From the NCBI GenBank assembly GCA_965263205.1, contig CBDHHF010000013.1, positions 62,001 to 126,000 of the forward strand: a stretch of DNA of 64,000 nucleotides. Direction: 5' to 3'. The notes under the pieces were generated by a model. It searched no databases. It had not been told where the DNA came from and saw nothing but the letters and a program-made list of their open reading frames with translations. Of the stretch, positions 8,926-17,059 are shown in pieces. Every line of letters starts with the position of its first letter. Within the stretch, counting starts at the first letter, position 1. The stretch is from JBCCIM01 sp965263205. Lineage in GTDB: Bacteria; Bacteroidota; Rhodothermia; Rhodothermales; JAHQVL01. The position numbers were made by a program, and so were the translations under genes.

Positions 8926-9227
8926 GGGCGTGGAGGCATGGAAGCACTTCTCCTGGCCAACTACGTATGGGAGAGACGGGTCTTTACGCCGTACTTGAGA
9001 GACGATATCAAAGCCTGGTTCAATAATCGAGATTTTATCACATTATGCTTTGTAGATGTGATGAATCCTTCTAGTTACAGCATACCGTAAAGCTATCTGA
9101 GCCAACAATGAAATCTAGAAAATACCTATCGATCTGAAACCTAACTGTGTACAAAGGCTGGTATCCAATAAGACAATGCGGCTTTTTATAGCTGCCAAAT
9201 GTACAAGAGTTCAGTTCCTGTTCCGAT
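8926..9227. other. Intergenic region without a clear gene
   Basis: About 300 bases between the convergent APH-fold gene and the PilT-like ATPase gene. A 50-codon frame starting ATG at 8938 and ending at 9090 exists, but its only Shine-Dalgarno-like sequence (GGAGG) sits a single base from the ATG and the peptide is not recognised. No terminator hairpin was found. Confidence 0.4.
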
Positions 9228-10538
9228 TTATTTACCCAATAACTGACGCAGTCGCTGTTTGTTATTTGCGTAACGCATGGCTGTATCCGGAGAGATTTTA
9301 CCCCGGCGCATGAGCATATAGAGGTCCTGTTCGAGCGTCAACTGCCCTTTTTTGTTACCCTCCCACATCATCTGGTAAATTTCGCTGAGGTTTCCGTTTT
9401 TAATCGCCGCCTGCACGGAAGGTGTTACACACAACACCTCTTTTGCCAGCACCAGCCCCCCTCCGATTTTTGGGCAAAGCTTTTGCGAAATTACACAGCG
9501 CAATACATCCCCGAGGCGGTGGCGCACGCGCTCCTGTTCCTCGGCTGGATACTCAGCTACAATGCGATCCAGACTCTCCACAGCAGAGCGCGTATGTAAG
9601 GTGGAAAACACACGATGGCCTGAATCGGTAACTTCGAGTGTCGCGGTGATGGTGTCGGGGTCACGCATCTCGCCAATCACAATCATGTCCGGATCCTGGC
9701 GGAGGGACTGAATGACGCCGGCTTTAAACGAAGCTACACCTGTACCCACTTCCCGATGCCGAATAATGCACTTCTGCGATTTATGGATGTACTCTACCGG
9801 ATTCCCCAGCACCACAATATGCCCTTCAACGTGCCGGTTGTTTGCGTCGATAATCGAGTCAAGCGTTGTGCTCTTTCCTGATCCCGTAACCCCGGTGATC
9901 AGCGTCAGCCCATCGCGCATATTCGAAAACAGGAGACTACGCTCTACCACTGGATGAAAACCCAGGGTATCCAGCGTACGCAGTTCACGCCGGATCGCAC
10001 GAATGCTGACAGCCAGATTTAACTCATCAAAATAGATGGACACCCGAAAACGCCGCGTGCCACTGCCCCATTCGCCCCCCACGGTGATCGAAATATCCAT
10101 AGCATACGCTTCTAACAATTGCGCTGCTTGTGAGGAAGAAAGCAAGTTGAGAATCAGGACATCCATGACGTCTACGTCGATCTGCCCTAGCTCCTCACAA
10201 GGCGTTTTACGACCATTCGTTCGGTACCACACCCAACCATTGGCAGCCGGCCCGCCGGCATCGAGATCACTTGCGCCCAGGTGCACCATGTGTTGTGCAA
10301 GCTGTTCAATGTGCGACCGCATAGCAATCCGCTGATTCTCCTTCTCCTCAGCGAGCGCTTCTGCAATAAACGCAAGGCGTGCACGTCCATGCTGGCCGGC
10401 GGGTACCGCATTCAGGATTTCCCGACACGCTTTCGGCGGCCGCGGCAAAACGCTATGCGATTGCACAGGTACCAGTTCATGGCCAGGTTCATCAACAACC
10501 GCTAATCCATTGGTGCTAAGTGTGAGGGCAGTACTCAT
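9228..10538 (-). CDS. PilT/PilB-like type IV pilus or type II secretion ATPase
   Basis: 436 residues from the start at 10538 (MSTALTLS). A longer frame to 10583 adds 15 residues encoded by repeat DNA, which I reject. About 85 residues without clear homology precede a PilT-type N-terminal domain (HLGASDLDAGG, like the family's KGASDLHL). The motor domain has Walker A GVTGSGKST (216-224), an Asp box, Walker B DMIVIGEMRD (about 274-283) and His box FSTLHTRSAVESLDRI. It would power pilus retraction or assembly at the inner membrane. A gene encoding only an MshEN-type N-terminal domain lies directly upstream, suggesting a two-protein motor. No pilin or PilC gene is in the window. Confidence 0.87.
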   Translation of the reverse strand: MSTALTLSTNGLAVVDEPGHELVPVQSHSVLPRPPKACREILNAVPAGQHGRARLAFIAEALAEEKENQRIAMRSHIEQLAQHMVHLGASDLDAGGPAANGWVWYRTNGRKTPCEELGQIDVDVMDVLILNLLSSSQAAQLLEAYAMDISITVGGEWGSGTRRFRVSIYFDELNLAVSIRAIRRELRTLDTLGFHPVVERSLLFSNMRDGLTLITGVTGSGKSTTLDSIIDANNRHVEGHIVVLGNPVEYIHKSQKCIIRHREVGTGVASFKAGVIQSLRQDPDMIVIGEMRDPDTITATLEVTDSGHRVFSTLHTRSAVESLDRIVAEYPAEEQERVRHRLGDVLRCVISQKLCPKIGGGLVLAKEVLCVTPSVQAAIKNGNLSEIYQMMWEGNKKGQLTLEQDLYMLMRRGKISPDTAMRYANNKQRLRQLLGK

Positions 10539-10583
10539 GGTGTTTCGGGTTTTCGGGTTTCGTATTTTCGGGTTTTCGGGCAA

Positions 10584-10695
10584 TCAACACTCGGCAATCG
10601 ACACTCAGCAATCGGCAATCGACACTCAGCAATCGGCAATCGACACTCAGCAATCGGCAATCGACACTCGGCAATCGACACTCGGCAATCGACAT
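10584..10695. repeat. Heptad array, TCGGCAA/TCGACAC/TCAGCAA class, 16 units
   Basis: Sixteen 7-mers in one phase: TCAACAC, TCGGCAA, TCGACAC, TCAGCAA and then the same three repeated, ending TCGACAC, TCGGCAA, TCGACAT. A less regular block of TTTTCGGG repeats lies at 10541-10580 between the array and the ATPase start. The array fills the gap between the MshEN gene (stop 10699) and the ATPase gene (start 10538), so it is transcribed as a leader or spacer if the two genes form an operon. Confidence 0.9.
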
Positions 10696-10698
10696 TCC

Positions 10699-11271
10699 CT
10701 ATTTGCCGGGTTCGGAAGCCGGACGGCGGGGTAATTCCAGGCGCGTCAGGTATACCTCGCCCAGCAGCGAGGCGATACGCTTGCGGTCGGCCTGGACAAG
10801 TTCGTAGGTACTTCCCACCAATTTGCGAGCAAGTGCGTGGGTGGATTTGGCTGTGGGATCGGATGCTGCAAACTTCCACATCATGGAGACCCCACGATGC
10901 GACGTGCGCTTTACCGGGACCATTGCCCCGCGCAACATCATTTGCCATTGGTCTTCTGAAAAGCAGGTAATGATGCGATTGACAAACTTCCGCAATTCCC
11001 CCATGTCTGTCTTCAGCGGTTTGTAATCGTAGCACTGCGCTGCAATATCGAGGAGTGCTTCATAGTCCACGTCGGTTTGCAGCGCAAGCCAGCGCCAGAC
11101 GGGTGCACGGCGGCCTGCCCGGTACATCGTGCGGCGACGCAACCATGCATCAGCTACCTGCTTATGGGTTACGACTTCCCGCGCCAGGGCCTCTTCTACC
11201 ACAGGATCGGGCAGCGCCGGCGGTTGCGCATTCGAAAAATTGAAAGATGGGTTTGATTGGTTCTCAAACAT
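10699..11271 (-). CDS. Stand-alone MshEN (type II secretion ATPase N-terminal domain) protein
   Basis: 190 residues from ATG 11271 (MFENQSNPSF); 39 upstream codons in the same frame look non-coding. Residues from about 20 read VVEEALAREVVTHKQVADAW and AALLDI-type text, which is the pattern of the first half of GspE/PilB N-terminal domains. The second half (PVKRTSHRGVSMMWKFAASD, then YELVQADRKRIASLLGEVYL) matches the end of the MshEN domain, where a DP-containing strand and a helix with 'I..L...Y' recur. No Walker motifs follow. The ATPase is instead encoded by the next gene. MshEN domains can bind c-di-GMP, but the binding motif is not clearly present. Assignment is by my own reading and should be tested by profile search. 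Confidence 0.62.
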   Translation of the reverse strand: MFENQSNPSFNFSNAQPPALPDPVVEEALAREVVTHKQVADAWLRRRTMYRAGRRAPVWRWLALQTDVDYEALLDIAAQCYDYKPLKTDMGELRKFVNRIITCFSEDQWQMMLRGAMVPVKRTSHRGVSMMWKFAASDPTAKSTHALARKLVGSTYELVQADRKRIASLLGEVYLTRLELPRRPASEPGK

Positions 11272-11646
11272 GAAGCAGCACCAGGGATTTAAAGTGTGCA
11301 GAGAATCCCTCATGGGTGCGGACTTCTTTCTGGTCCGATGTACGGAAAGGTGGGTATGCCGGGTAAGACAACTCCTGTGCCAACGCAATCAAGACCGCTT
11401 TGTACCCCTCAAGATTTGCTGGATTCGAGCTATTTAGCGCCAGCCTAATATCAGCATGAGAACAGCGCAGGCAGATGGGACCCGGTTTGATAAGTAAGCG
11501 ACACGGAAATTAGCAGGAACCGACGCGCCGGGTAGAGTCGTACTAGCCGAGGCTTGTGAAGGGTATGCAGCTGGGTTGTTATGCCGGCACAAACCTCAAT
11601 CAAGCCCTCTACCTCAGACACATTCACCCGAGCGATAAAAAATTCT
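11272..11646. other. Divergent intergenic region
   Basis: About 375 bases between the MshEN gene (minus) and the DUF427 gene (plus). No further gene, repeat or terminator is visible; it should hold promoters for both sides. Confidence 0.4.
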
Positions 11647-11928
11647 ATGAAAGCAACCTGGAATGGCGCCGTACTAGCTGAAAGTGACAACACTGTGGTT
11701 GTCGAAGGAAATCACTACTTCCCACCGGAGGCTATTAACAAGGCTTACTTCCAGTCAAGCGACAACCAGACAACCTGCCCCTGGAAAGGCCAGGCAAGTT
11801 ATTATTCGGTTGTTGTCGATGGCGAGGAAAACAGAGATGCTGCCTGGTACTATCCGGCACCAAGCGATGCAGCAAGTCAAATTAAAGACCATGTTGCATT
11901 CTGGAAAGGCGTAGAAATCAGCGAGTAG
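11647..11928 (+). CDS. DUF427 domain protein
   Basis: 93 residues from ATG 11647 (MKATWNGAVLAESDNT). The frame opens at 11581 but the first 22 residues do not belong to the family. The conserved core is complete: VVVEGNHYFPPEAIN, CPWKGQASYYSVVVDG, AAWYYPAPSDAA and VAFWKGVEISE. DUF427 proteins are small cytoplasmic beta-rich proteins of unknown function, sometimes called nucleotidyltransferase-like without proof. The gene stands alone and ends at a strong bidirectional terminator. Confidence 0.93.
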   Translation: MKATWNGAVLAESDNTVVVEGNHYFPPEAINKAYFQSSDNQTTCPWKGQASYYSVVVDGEENRDAAWYYPAPSDAASQIKDHVAFWKGVEISE

Positions 11929-12264
11929 GTCAATCCCCCGTCATCCTGTGGGGAATACCCCTAAAGCTACCCAGATTTCACCCGATATACAGTCCATACC
12001 CTTTTCCCGGTTTAGAAAGCCTGCTCTTTTGCGTTCTGCGAAGAGCAGGCTTTTTTACGTTTATTAGCCCCATGCATAGATAACTCGGTATCGCAGCCGG
12101 CCTTGATTCGGATAAGAAGATGCGTAAATTAGGCGTAGGCAACTAAACACGAAATGCACAGCGACAGTGCCCTATCCTGAGCGTATGTTAAGGACCTCGG
12201 CCGATAAGCTTGTTTTTCAAACACTACTGCCCGGACCATCTACCATTATACACCCTGCTGTCCT
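11929..12264. other. Intergenic region with terminator and sulfatase promoter side
   Basis: It contains the hairpin terminator at 12016-12056. The stretch 12060-12264 holds no gene and should contain the sulfatase promoter; no sure promoter boxes were picked. Confidence 0.4.
12016..12056 (+). terminator. Rho-independent terminator after DUF427 gene
   Basis: Stem AAAGCCTGCTCTT (12016-12028) pairs with AAGAGCAGGCTTT (12041-12053), followed by a T-run to 12056. It lies 88 bases after the DUF427 stop. Confidence 0.9.
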
Positions 12265-13746
12265 ATGCCCAGAATCCTTGCCTTTTTATTGCTTTTCCAG
12301 CTTATATCCAGTTGTACCCAGGAAGAACCGCCTACCCCGGCAGATGACGCCAAGCCGAATTTCCTGTTTCTCTTTGCGGATGACCAGGCCTTCGACACCA
12401 TTCAAGCGTTTGGACATCCCCTGGTGCAAACGCCTAACCTGGACCGACTTGTCCAGGACGGCATGACCTTCACGCACGCATTTAATCAGGGCTCCTGGAG
12501 CGGTGCCGTTTGTGTGGTTAGTCGCGCCATGCTCAATTCAGGACGCTACATTTATCACGCCCGAGACGATATCGATGATGAACGGATACCGCTGTGGGGG
12601 GAAACGTTTTATAACGCCGGCTACCAGACGTTCATGACGGGTAAGTGGCACAATGGCGATGACACCATACTGCGTGGCTTTAACATGGCCAAAAGCATTG
12701 GCAAAGGAATGTTCGAAACCAAAGGTGGTCCGCAGGGCACTGGCTATCGACGCCCCACTCCCGACAATCAATCGTGGTCGCCAGCAGACTCCAGTTTGCT
12801 TGGGCACTGGGCACCGAACGTAAAAGACATGGTAGATGGTGCATTTGGCAAAACCCTGTCCAGCGAGTACGTATCGGACCAGCATACCAGTACGTTGTAT
12901 GCTGATCGCGCCATCGAATTTCTCGACAGCTGGACCACCGCTTCTGATCAACCCTTTCTTATGTACGTTGCCTTCAATGCCCCCCACGATCCACGGCAGG
13001 CACCCCAGGAGTTTGTGGATATGTATCCGCTTGAGGACATCGCGTTGCCGGCTAATTATATGCCAGAGCATCCCTTCGATCAGGGTGAACGCTACACGCT
13101 ACGGGACGAAATCCTTGGCCCGTTCCCACGCACGGAAGAAGCGATTAAAACGCACATGCAAGAATACTATGCGATCATCTCGCACATGGACTACGAGATT
13201 GGCCGCATCATGGAAAAACTGGAAGCCGTTGGCGAAGCTGATAACACGTACATCATTTTCACGGCCGACCATGGCCTGGCCGTGGGCGAACATGGCTTAT
13301 TGGGTAAGCAAAACCAATACGAGCACAGCATCCGCGTTCCTCTTGTGCTGTCTGGTCCCAACATCGAGGCCGGCACCTCAAGCGATGCGCTCGTGTATCT
13401 GCAGAGTATCTATCCGACCACATGCGATCTCGCCGGCATCCCCACACCCACCACTGTTGAGTTCAAAAGCCTGATGCCACTGATTGAACAAAGCACCACC
13501 AGCTCGTACGACGCAATTTTTGGATCGTACAAACACTTTCAACGCATGGTTCGGACGGAAGACTTTAAGCTCATTCTTTATCCGGAAGAAGATCAGGTCC
13601 AGTTGTTTGATATGCGGAAGGACCCGGATGAGCTCAACAATCTGGCGAGTCAGGCGGCGTATCAAGACACAATGGCGGCCCTGTTTGGCCGGCTGCAAAC
13701 ATTGCAGCAAGAGGTAGGCGATACCCTCACGCTCGGTGGACTCTAA
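12265..13746 (+). CDS. Sulfatase, lipoprotein
   Basis: 493 residues. The N-terminus is a lipoprotein signal with lipobox LISSC and lipidated Cys17. The alkaline-phosphatase-superfamily sulfatase fold is clear: metal site FLFADDQ (D39, D40), the residue to be converted to formylglycine is Cys83 in CVVSR, SGRY follows, and ADHGLAVGEHGLLGK near 335-350 supplies further metal ligands. The activation motif is CxxSR with Val in place of the usual Pro (CxPSR). It should hydrolyse a sulfate ester, probably of an algal polysaccharide or a small sulfated metabolite, at the periplasmic face. No maturation enzyme or carbohydrate-degradation partners are next to it. Confidence 0.9.
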   Translation: MPRILAFLLLFQLISSCTQEEPPTPADDAKPNFLFLFADDQAFDTIQAFGHPLVQTPNLDRLVQDGMTFTHAFNQGSWSGAVCVVSRAMLNSGRYIYHARDDIDDERIPLWGETFYNAGYQTFMTGKWHNGDDTILRGFNMAKSIGKGMFETKGGPQGTGYRRPTPDNQSWSPADSSLLGHWAPNVKDMVDGAFGKTLSSEYVSDQHTSTLYADRAIEFLDSWTTASDQPFLMYVAFNAPHDPRQAPQEFVDMYPLEDIALPANYMPEHPFDQGERYTLRDEILGPFPRTEEAIKTHMQEYYAIISHMDYEIGRIMEKLEAVGEADNTYIIFTADHGLAVGEHGLLGKQNQYEHSIRVPLVLSGPNIEAGTSSDALVYLQSIYPTTCDLAGIPTPTTVEFKSLMPLIEQSTTSSYDAIFGSYKHFQRMVRTEDFKLILYPEEDQVQLFDMRKDPDELNNLASQAAYQDTMAALFGRLQTLQQEVGDTLTLGGL

Positions 13747-13754
13747 GATCCAAA

Positions 13755-14723
13755 CTATGCGCGCATGCCTGCGTGCACCCAGGCCTTCAAATCAATGCCT
13801 TCCTGAAGCATCGCGTTTGCGTCATCCCAATAGGGACGCAGACGCGATGCGTTGGGCAGCGCTTCAAACCAGAATGCAGCAGCCTTTTCGCCGGCTTCGT
13901 CGGAATCAAAGGCAATGAGCACTTCGCTCGCCTTCATCAATTCAAGCACCCATGTATAGCGCCGGCTACCGCTCGTAGATCCGGTAGCAACCGCAGGTAT
14001 CCCTGCCACCTGCATCACAGATAACGCATCAATTTCGCCTTCGACAAGCACAACCGGCGAACCGGCTGTTACATCATCCACATTGTAAAGCCCATTACTG
14101 GAGCCAGCTGGCCCAATGTAGCGCGGCGTTCCGGCAGGTCGGCGCACATTAAAACGCCAGATATCGGACTTGATGAGCCAGGGAATGGTTATGCCGCGTG
14201 GGATAAAGACTTCCTGCTCACGGTCGAGGCCCCATTTCTTTGCCGGCTCGCGCCTGTCTTCTGGATTGTAGCCCAGAGACGCCACGTGCATCGTTTCGTC
14301 TGTGAGTCCACGGGCTTTTAACCAGGTACGCGCGCGTGCACCTTTGTCTGACCAAAGATATGTGATGGAGGCTTCAGTAAGCGCCCAGGCACGCGAGCGC
14401 CAGATTTTGGGCGGGGGGGCGAGCTTCTTGCCACGCGATGTAGGTGCCGGCTTCATGCTGCTGGCAATCGGTCTGAATCCGAGTCCCCCAAGTACGTTGC
14501 AGGCCTCTGCATAACTGACCCCCTGCAATTCCGTCAGCAAGGTAATGGAGTCGCCAGACTTGCCACATTGCCGGCACCAGAATCGCCCACGATCCCCTGC
14601 ATTGGGCCATACTCTAAATCGATCGTGCCCGCCACACCACGGACAGGGGCCGGCATGTTCGCCACCATTTGTATGGGCTTTCCACCGCAGTTTTGTGGGG
14701 ACATAATCGAGAATGCTACGCAT
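13755..14723 (-). CDS. Small CHC2 zinc-finger/Toprim primase-like protein
   Basis: 322 residues. A primase zinc ribbon with C27-P-W-C30 and C50-R-Q-C53 (including GGHDRF, a mark of phage/plasmid-type primases) is followed by a linker and a Toprim domain with E228 in LVEGEID and D273-S-D275 in IAFDSDEAG. There is no DnaB-interacting domain and no helicase part, so it is not a full DnaG (about 600 residues) nor a P4-type primase-helicase. It resembles mobile-element primases stranded in a chromosome. Function could be primer synthesis or a related nucleotide transfer. It is convergent with the sulfatase (8 bases between stops). Confidence 0.82.
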   Translation of the reverse strand: MRSILDYVPTKLRWKAHTNGGEHAGPCPWCGGHDRFRVWPNAGDRGRFWCRQCGKSGDSITLLTELQGVSYAEACNVLGGLGFRPIASSMKPAPTSRGKKLAPPPKIWRSRAWALTEASITYLWSDKGARARTWLKARGLTDETMHVASLGYNPEDRREPAKKWGLDREQEVFIPRGITIPWLIKSDIWRFNVRRPAGTPRYIGPAGSSNGLYNVDDVTAGSPVVLVEGEIDALSVMQVAGIPAVATGSTSGSRRYTWVLELMKASEVLIAFDSDEAGEKAAAFWFEALPNASRLRPYWDDANAMLQEGIDLKAWVHAGMRA

Positions 14724-14828
14724 ATGCCGGCTGGTAAGGGAGCATGCTATGGTTTAGAGTCGCGTCATCTAAATATACACATAAATCAAACATATGTTTT
14801 GTTTTTACAAAACCGTAATCAATCAAAA

Positions 14829-14855
14829 AACCCCGATGACAAAGCCATCGGGGTT
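14829..14855 (-). terminator. Rho-independent terminator of glgC
   Basis: AACCCCGATG (14829-14838) pairs with CATCGGGGTT (14846-14855). In the minus direction it is followed by a T-run, which suits the end of glgC (stop at 14896). Confidence 0.9.
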
Positions 14856-14895
14856 AAGAAAATGTCGCGCTAAGCGGGACGCTACGCAGTCTAAA

Positions 14896-16230
14896 CTACA
14901 TAGACAGGCCTACAGGCACTACTGGTGGTGCCATTTCAGCACGCATCGCTGTAGAAAGCTCAATTTTTGTACTGGTCCCAATGACGGTGCCATCGGGCAC
15001 AACAGCGTTTTCGGGAATTACAATGATGCCGTCTTTGATGTAATAGTTTGCGCCTTCCCCTTCTTTGATGTCATCTCGATTGGCAAGCACTACACCGTTG
15101 CCAATGCTGGCATTTTCGTCGACGATAGCGTTCTCGATATAACACGCTTCCCCGACGCCTGGCCGCGCAAGGATGCCATCACCTGAGCTGTTCCGGTACG
15201 AGCCGGCACCCAAAATAACGGAATTTTTGATCGTGCTTCGCTTGCCAACGAAGGTGCGCACACCCAGGACACTGTTATACACCTTGCAGTTGTTCAATAC
15301 GCTGCCTTCAGCGATGTATGCATCCTGGATATACGATGCATGGATTTTGGGCGGTGGAAGCGTCAACTGGCGCGTGTAAATCGGATTACGCATGTCATGG
15401 AAATCAAGTACCGTATCCATTCTGGACAGGGCAATGTTGGCTGCGTGATACGAACGGATGCTGCCCACATCGCTCCAGTATCCACGAAACGGATAACTGA
15501 CAACTTTGTGGTTTTCCAGTGACTGCGGGATGACTTCTTTACCAAAATCAGTGATCGATGGATCAGCCGTCAACATTTCCTCGAGAACATCCCGGTTGAA
15601 GAGATAAATGCCTGTAGAAGCGAGAAAATGACGCTCCTGTTGCTGCATATCGGCATCAACGTCGCTTTTGAGCTCCGTGAGTTCTTCTGCTGCCGGCTTT
15701 TCACGGAAGTGAATGATCTCATCGTCGGCATTCGTATGCATAATACCAAAACCCGTAGCTTCAGCTGCTGTCACAGGCGTTGTGGCAACGGTAATGTCAG
15801 CTTTCTGCGTGCGATGCTGTGCGTAGAGTTTCTGGAAATCCATCTGGTAGAGCTGGTCGCCTGCCAGAATCAGCACATGGCTATACTGGTGTTTGTTCAT
15901 GTGATGCAAGACCTGTCGTACAGCATCAGCTGTACCCTGAAACCAGTCAGGTGAATAACGGGTCTGCTCTGCAGAGAGTACGGAGACAAACCCTTTACCG
16001 AAACTATCCATCTGGTACGTATCGGTAACGTGTTGATTGAGGCCTGCAGCATTGAACTGCGTCAGTACAAAAATTCGATCTAGCCCGGAGTTCAGGCAGT
16101 TTGAGATAGGAATATCCACCAATCGGTATTTACCGAGAAGAGGAACAGCTGGTTTGGATCGCCATTCAGTAAGCGGGAAAAGGCGGGTACCAGCACCGCC
16201 ACACAGTACTACAGCAAGTATGCTATCCAT
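14896..16230 (-). CDS. glgC: Glucose-1-phosphate adenylyltransferase
   Basis: 444 residues. The nucleotidyltransferase N-terminal domain begins AVVLCGGAGTRLFPLTEWRS with K26 in SKPAVPL, followed by DIPISNCLNSGLDRIFVLTQ and the glucose-1-phosphate region with GTADAVRQ (about 100). The C-terminal half is a left-handed beta-helix of hexapeptide repeats (from about 310), typical of GlgC. The enzyme makes ADP-glucose from ATP and glucose-1-phosphate and is the first step of glycogen synthesis, in the cytoplasm. No glgA, glgB or glgP is in the window. It is a single gene with its own terminator. Confidence 0.93.
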   Translation of the reverse strand: MDSILAVVLCGGAGTRLFPLTEWRSKPAVPLLGKYRLVDIPISNCLNSGLDRIFVLTQFNAAGLNQHVTDTYQMDSFGKGFVSVLSAEQTRYSPDWFQGTADAVRQVLHHMNKHQYSHVLILAGDQLYQMDFQKLYAQHRTQKADITVATTPVTAAEATGFGIMHTNADDEIIHFREKPAAEELTELKSDVDADMQQQERHFLASTGIYLFNRDVLEEMLTADPSITDFGKEVIPQSLENHKVVSYPFRGYWSDVGSIRSYHAANIALSRMDTVLDFHDMRNPIYTRQLTLPPPKIHASYIQDAYIAEGSVLNNCKVYNSVLGVRTFVGKRSTIKNSVILGAGSYRNSSGDGILARPGVGEACYIENAIVDENASIGNGVVLANRDDIKEGEGANYYIKDGIIVIPENAVVPDGTVIGTSTKIELSTAMRAEMAPPVVPVGLSM

Positions 16231-17059
16231 GGAAAGTTAAAGGGAATTGAGCTATTCGACGCAAAAAGCATCTGAAACCATCACAAGGCTGCAGGGGGAG
16301 CCTCAAAGAGGTGCTCGGAAGTTAAATGGAGGACTAATTGGGACGCTTTTCTGTCAAGAGGGGCGTCTTTCGACTACTAAAAAGTTATCGACGAAAGCCG
16401 CGGTTTTCTTAATTCGAAAAGCTCCGAAGAGCCGGCCATTTTTTTGCCTGCAATCAGCGCGTGATAAGTGGTACCCAAATGCCTCGTTGCGCAACGCCAA
16501 TGCAGCAGCGCAGGAGACCTGTTTGGCACCTGAAAAAGCTCAGCTAGAAATGTGTTGAAGGGGTAAAGAATTGTAGAGATGTGCAATATCAACTCCACTT
16601 TTAGTGGGCCGATAAACATTTGTTTCGTGGTGTTGTGTTGTTAACTTTTTAGCAACAACGAAAGTAACTACCAGGTGCCGGCCATGTATGCTGAAATACA
16701 GCCGCAACACTGCCTGATCGTGTAGATTCGGCCATTGGTTTTTGTGTGCGCTGACGACGCAAAGATAATCTCATCTTATATTAAAAAATTGCGATGCATC
16801 AACGACCGGGTCATAGGGCCTTCAACAGTTTTCAATTAGTGTAGATGTCTTCCTATCAATCGGGTAAGACATTCCCATTAGCAGAAAAGGATATACCCTG
16901 CCAAACAGCTTATTAGGCTATGTACAAGCAAATAAATATTGAGGGGGGGCATAAATCTTATTCTGTATAACAGAACGGTAAAAGCCAAAAACCTTCAACC
17001 TGTAACTTTCAACCTGTAACAGCAAACAGATCAATCCTTTAGGATTTATTTGTTTGTAC
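16231..17059. other. Long intergenic region (about 830 bases)
   Basis: No convincing gene: short frames at 16247-16558 (plus) and 16377-16619 (minus) have no recognisable content. The part next to 16230 should contain the glgC promoter. The right end (16990-17056) holds the heptad/hairpin element after the sensor kinase gene. Confidence 0.5.
16990..17056 (-). repeat. Heptad array plus 15-bp hairpin after the sensor kinase gene
   Basis: In-phase 7-mers AACCTTC, AACCTGT, AACTTTC, AACCTGT, AACAGCA, AACAGAT (16990-17031) lead into a hairpin: CAAACAGATCAATCC (17023-17037), loop TTTA, GGATTTATTTGTTTG (17042-17056), with one mismatch and one G-T pair. The hairpin ends 3 bases from the minus-strand stop codon at 17060, the same geometry as at 5370. 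Confidence 0.85.

Noticed and set aside
8938..9090. 50-codon frame after the APH-fold gene
   Set aside because: No homology recognised, Shine-Dalgarno-like bases too close to the ATG and no partner; chance is a good explanation.
10539..10583. Longer N-terminus of the PilT-like ATPase (start at 10583)
   Set aside because: The 15 additional codons are repeat DNA (TTTTCGGG type) and give a low-complexity PENPKIRNPKTRNT sequence; the ATG at 10538 is the more likely start.
16247..16619. Frames of 80-103 codons upstream of glgC
   Set aside because: Low-information sequence, no signal or domain, overlapping on both strands.
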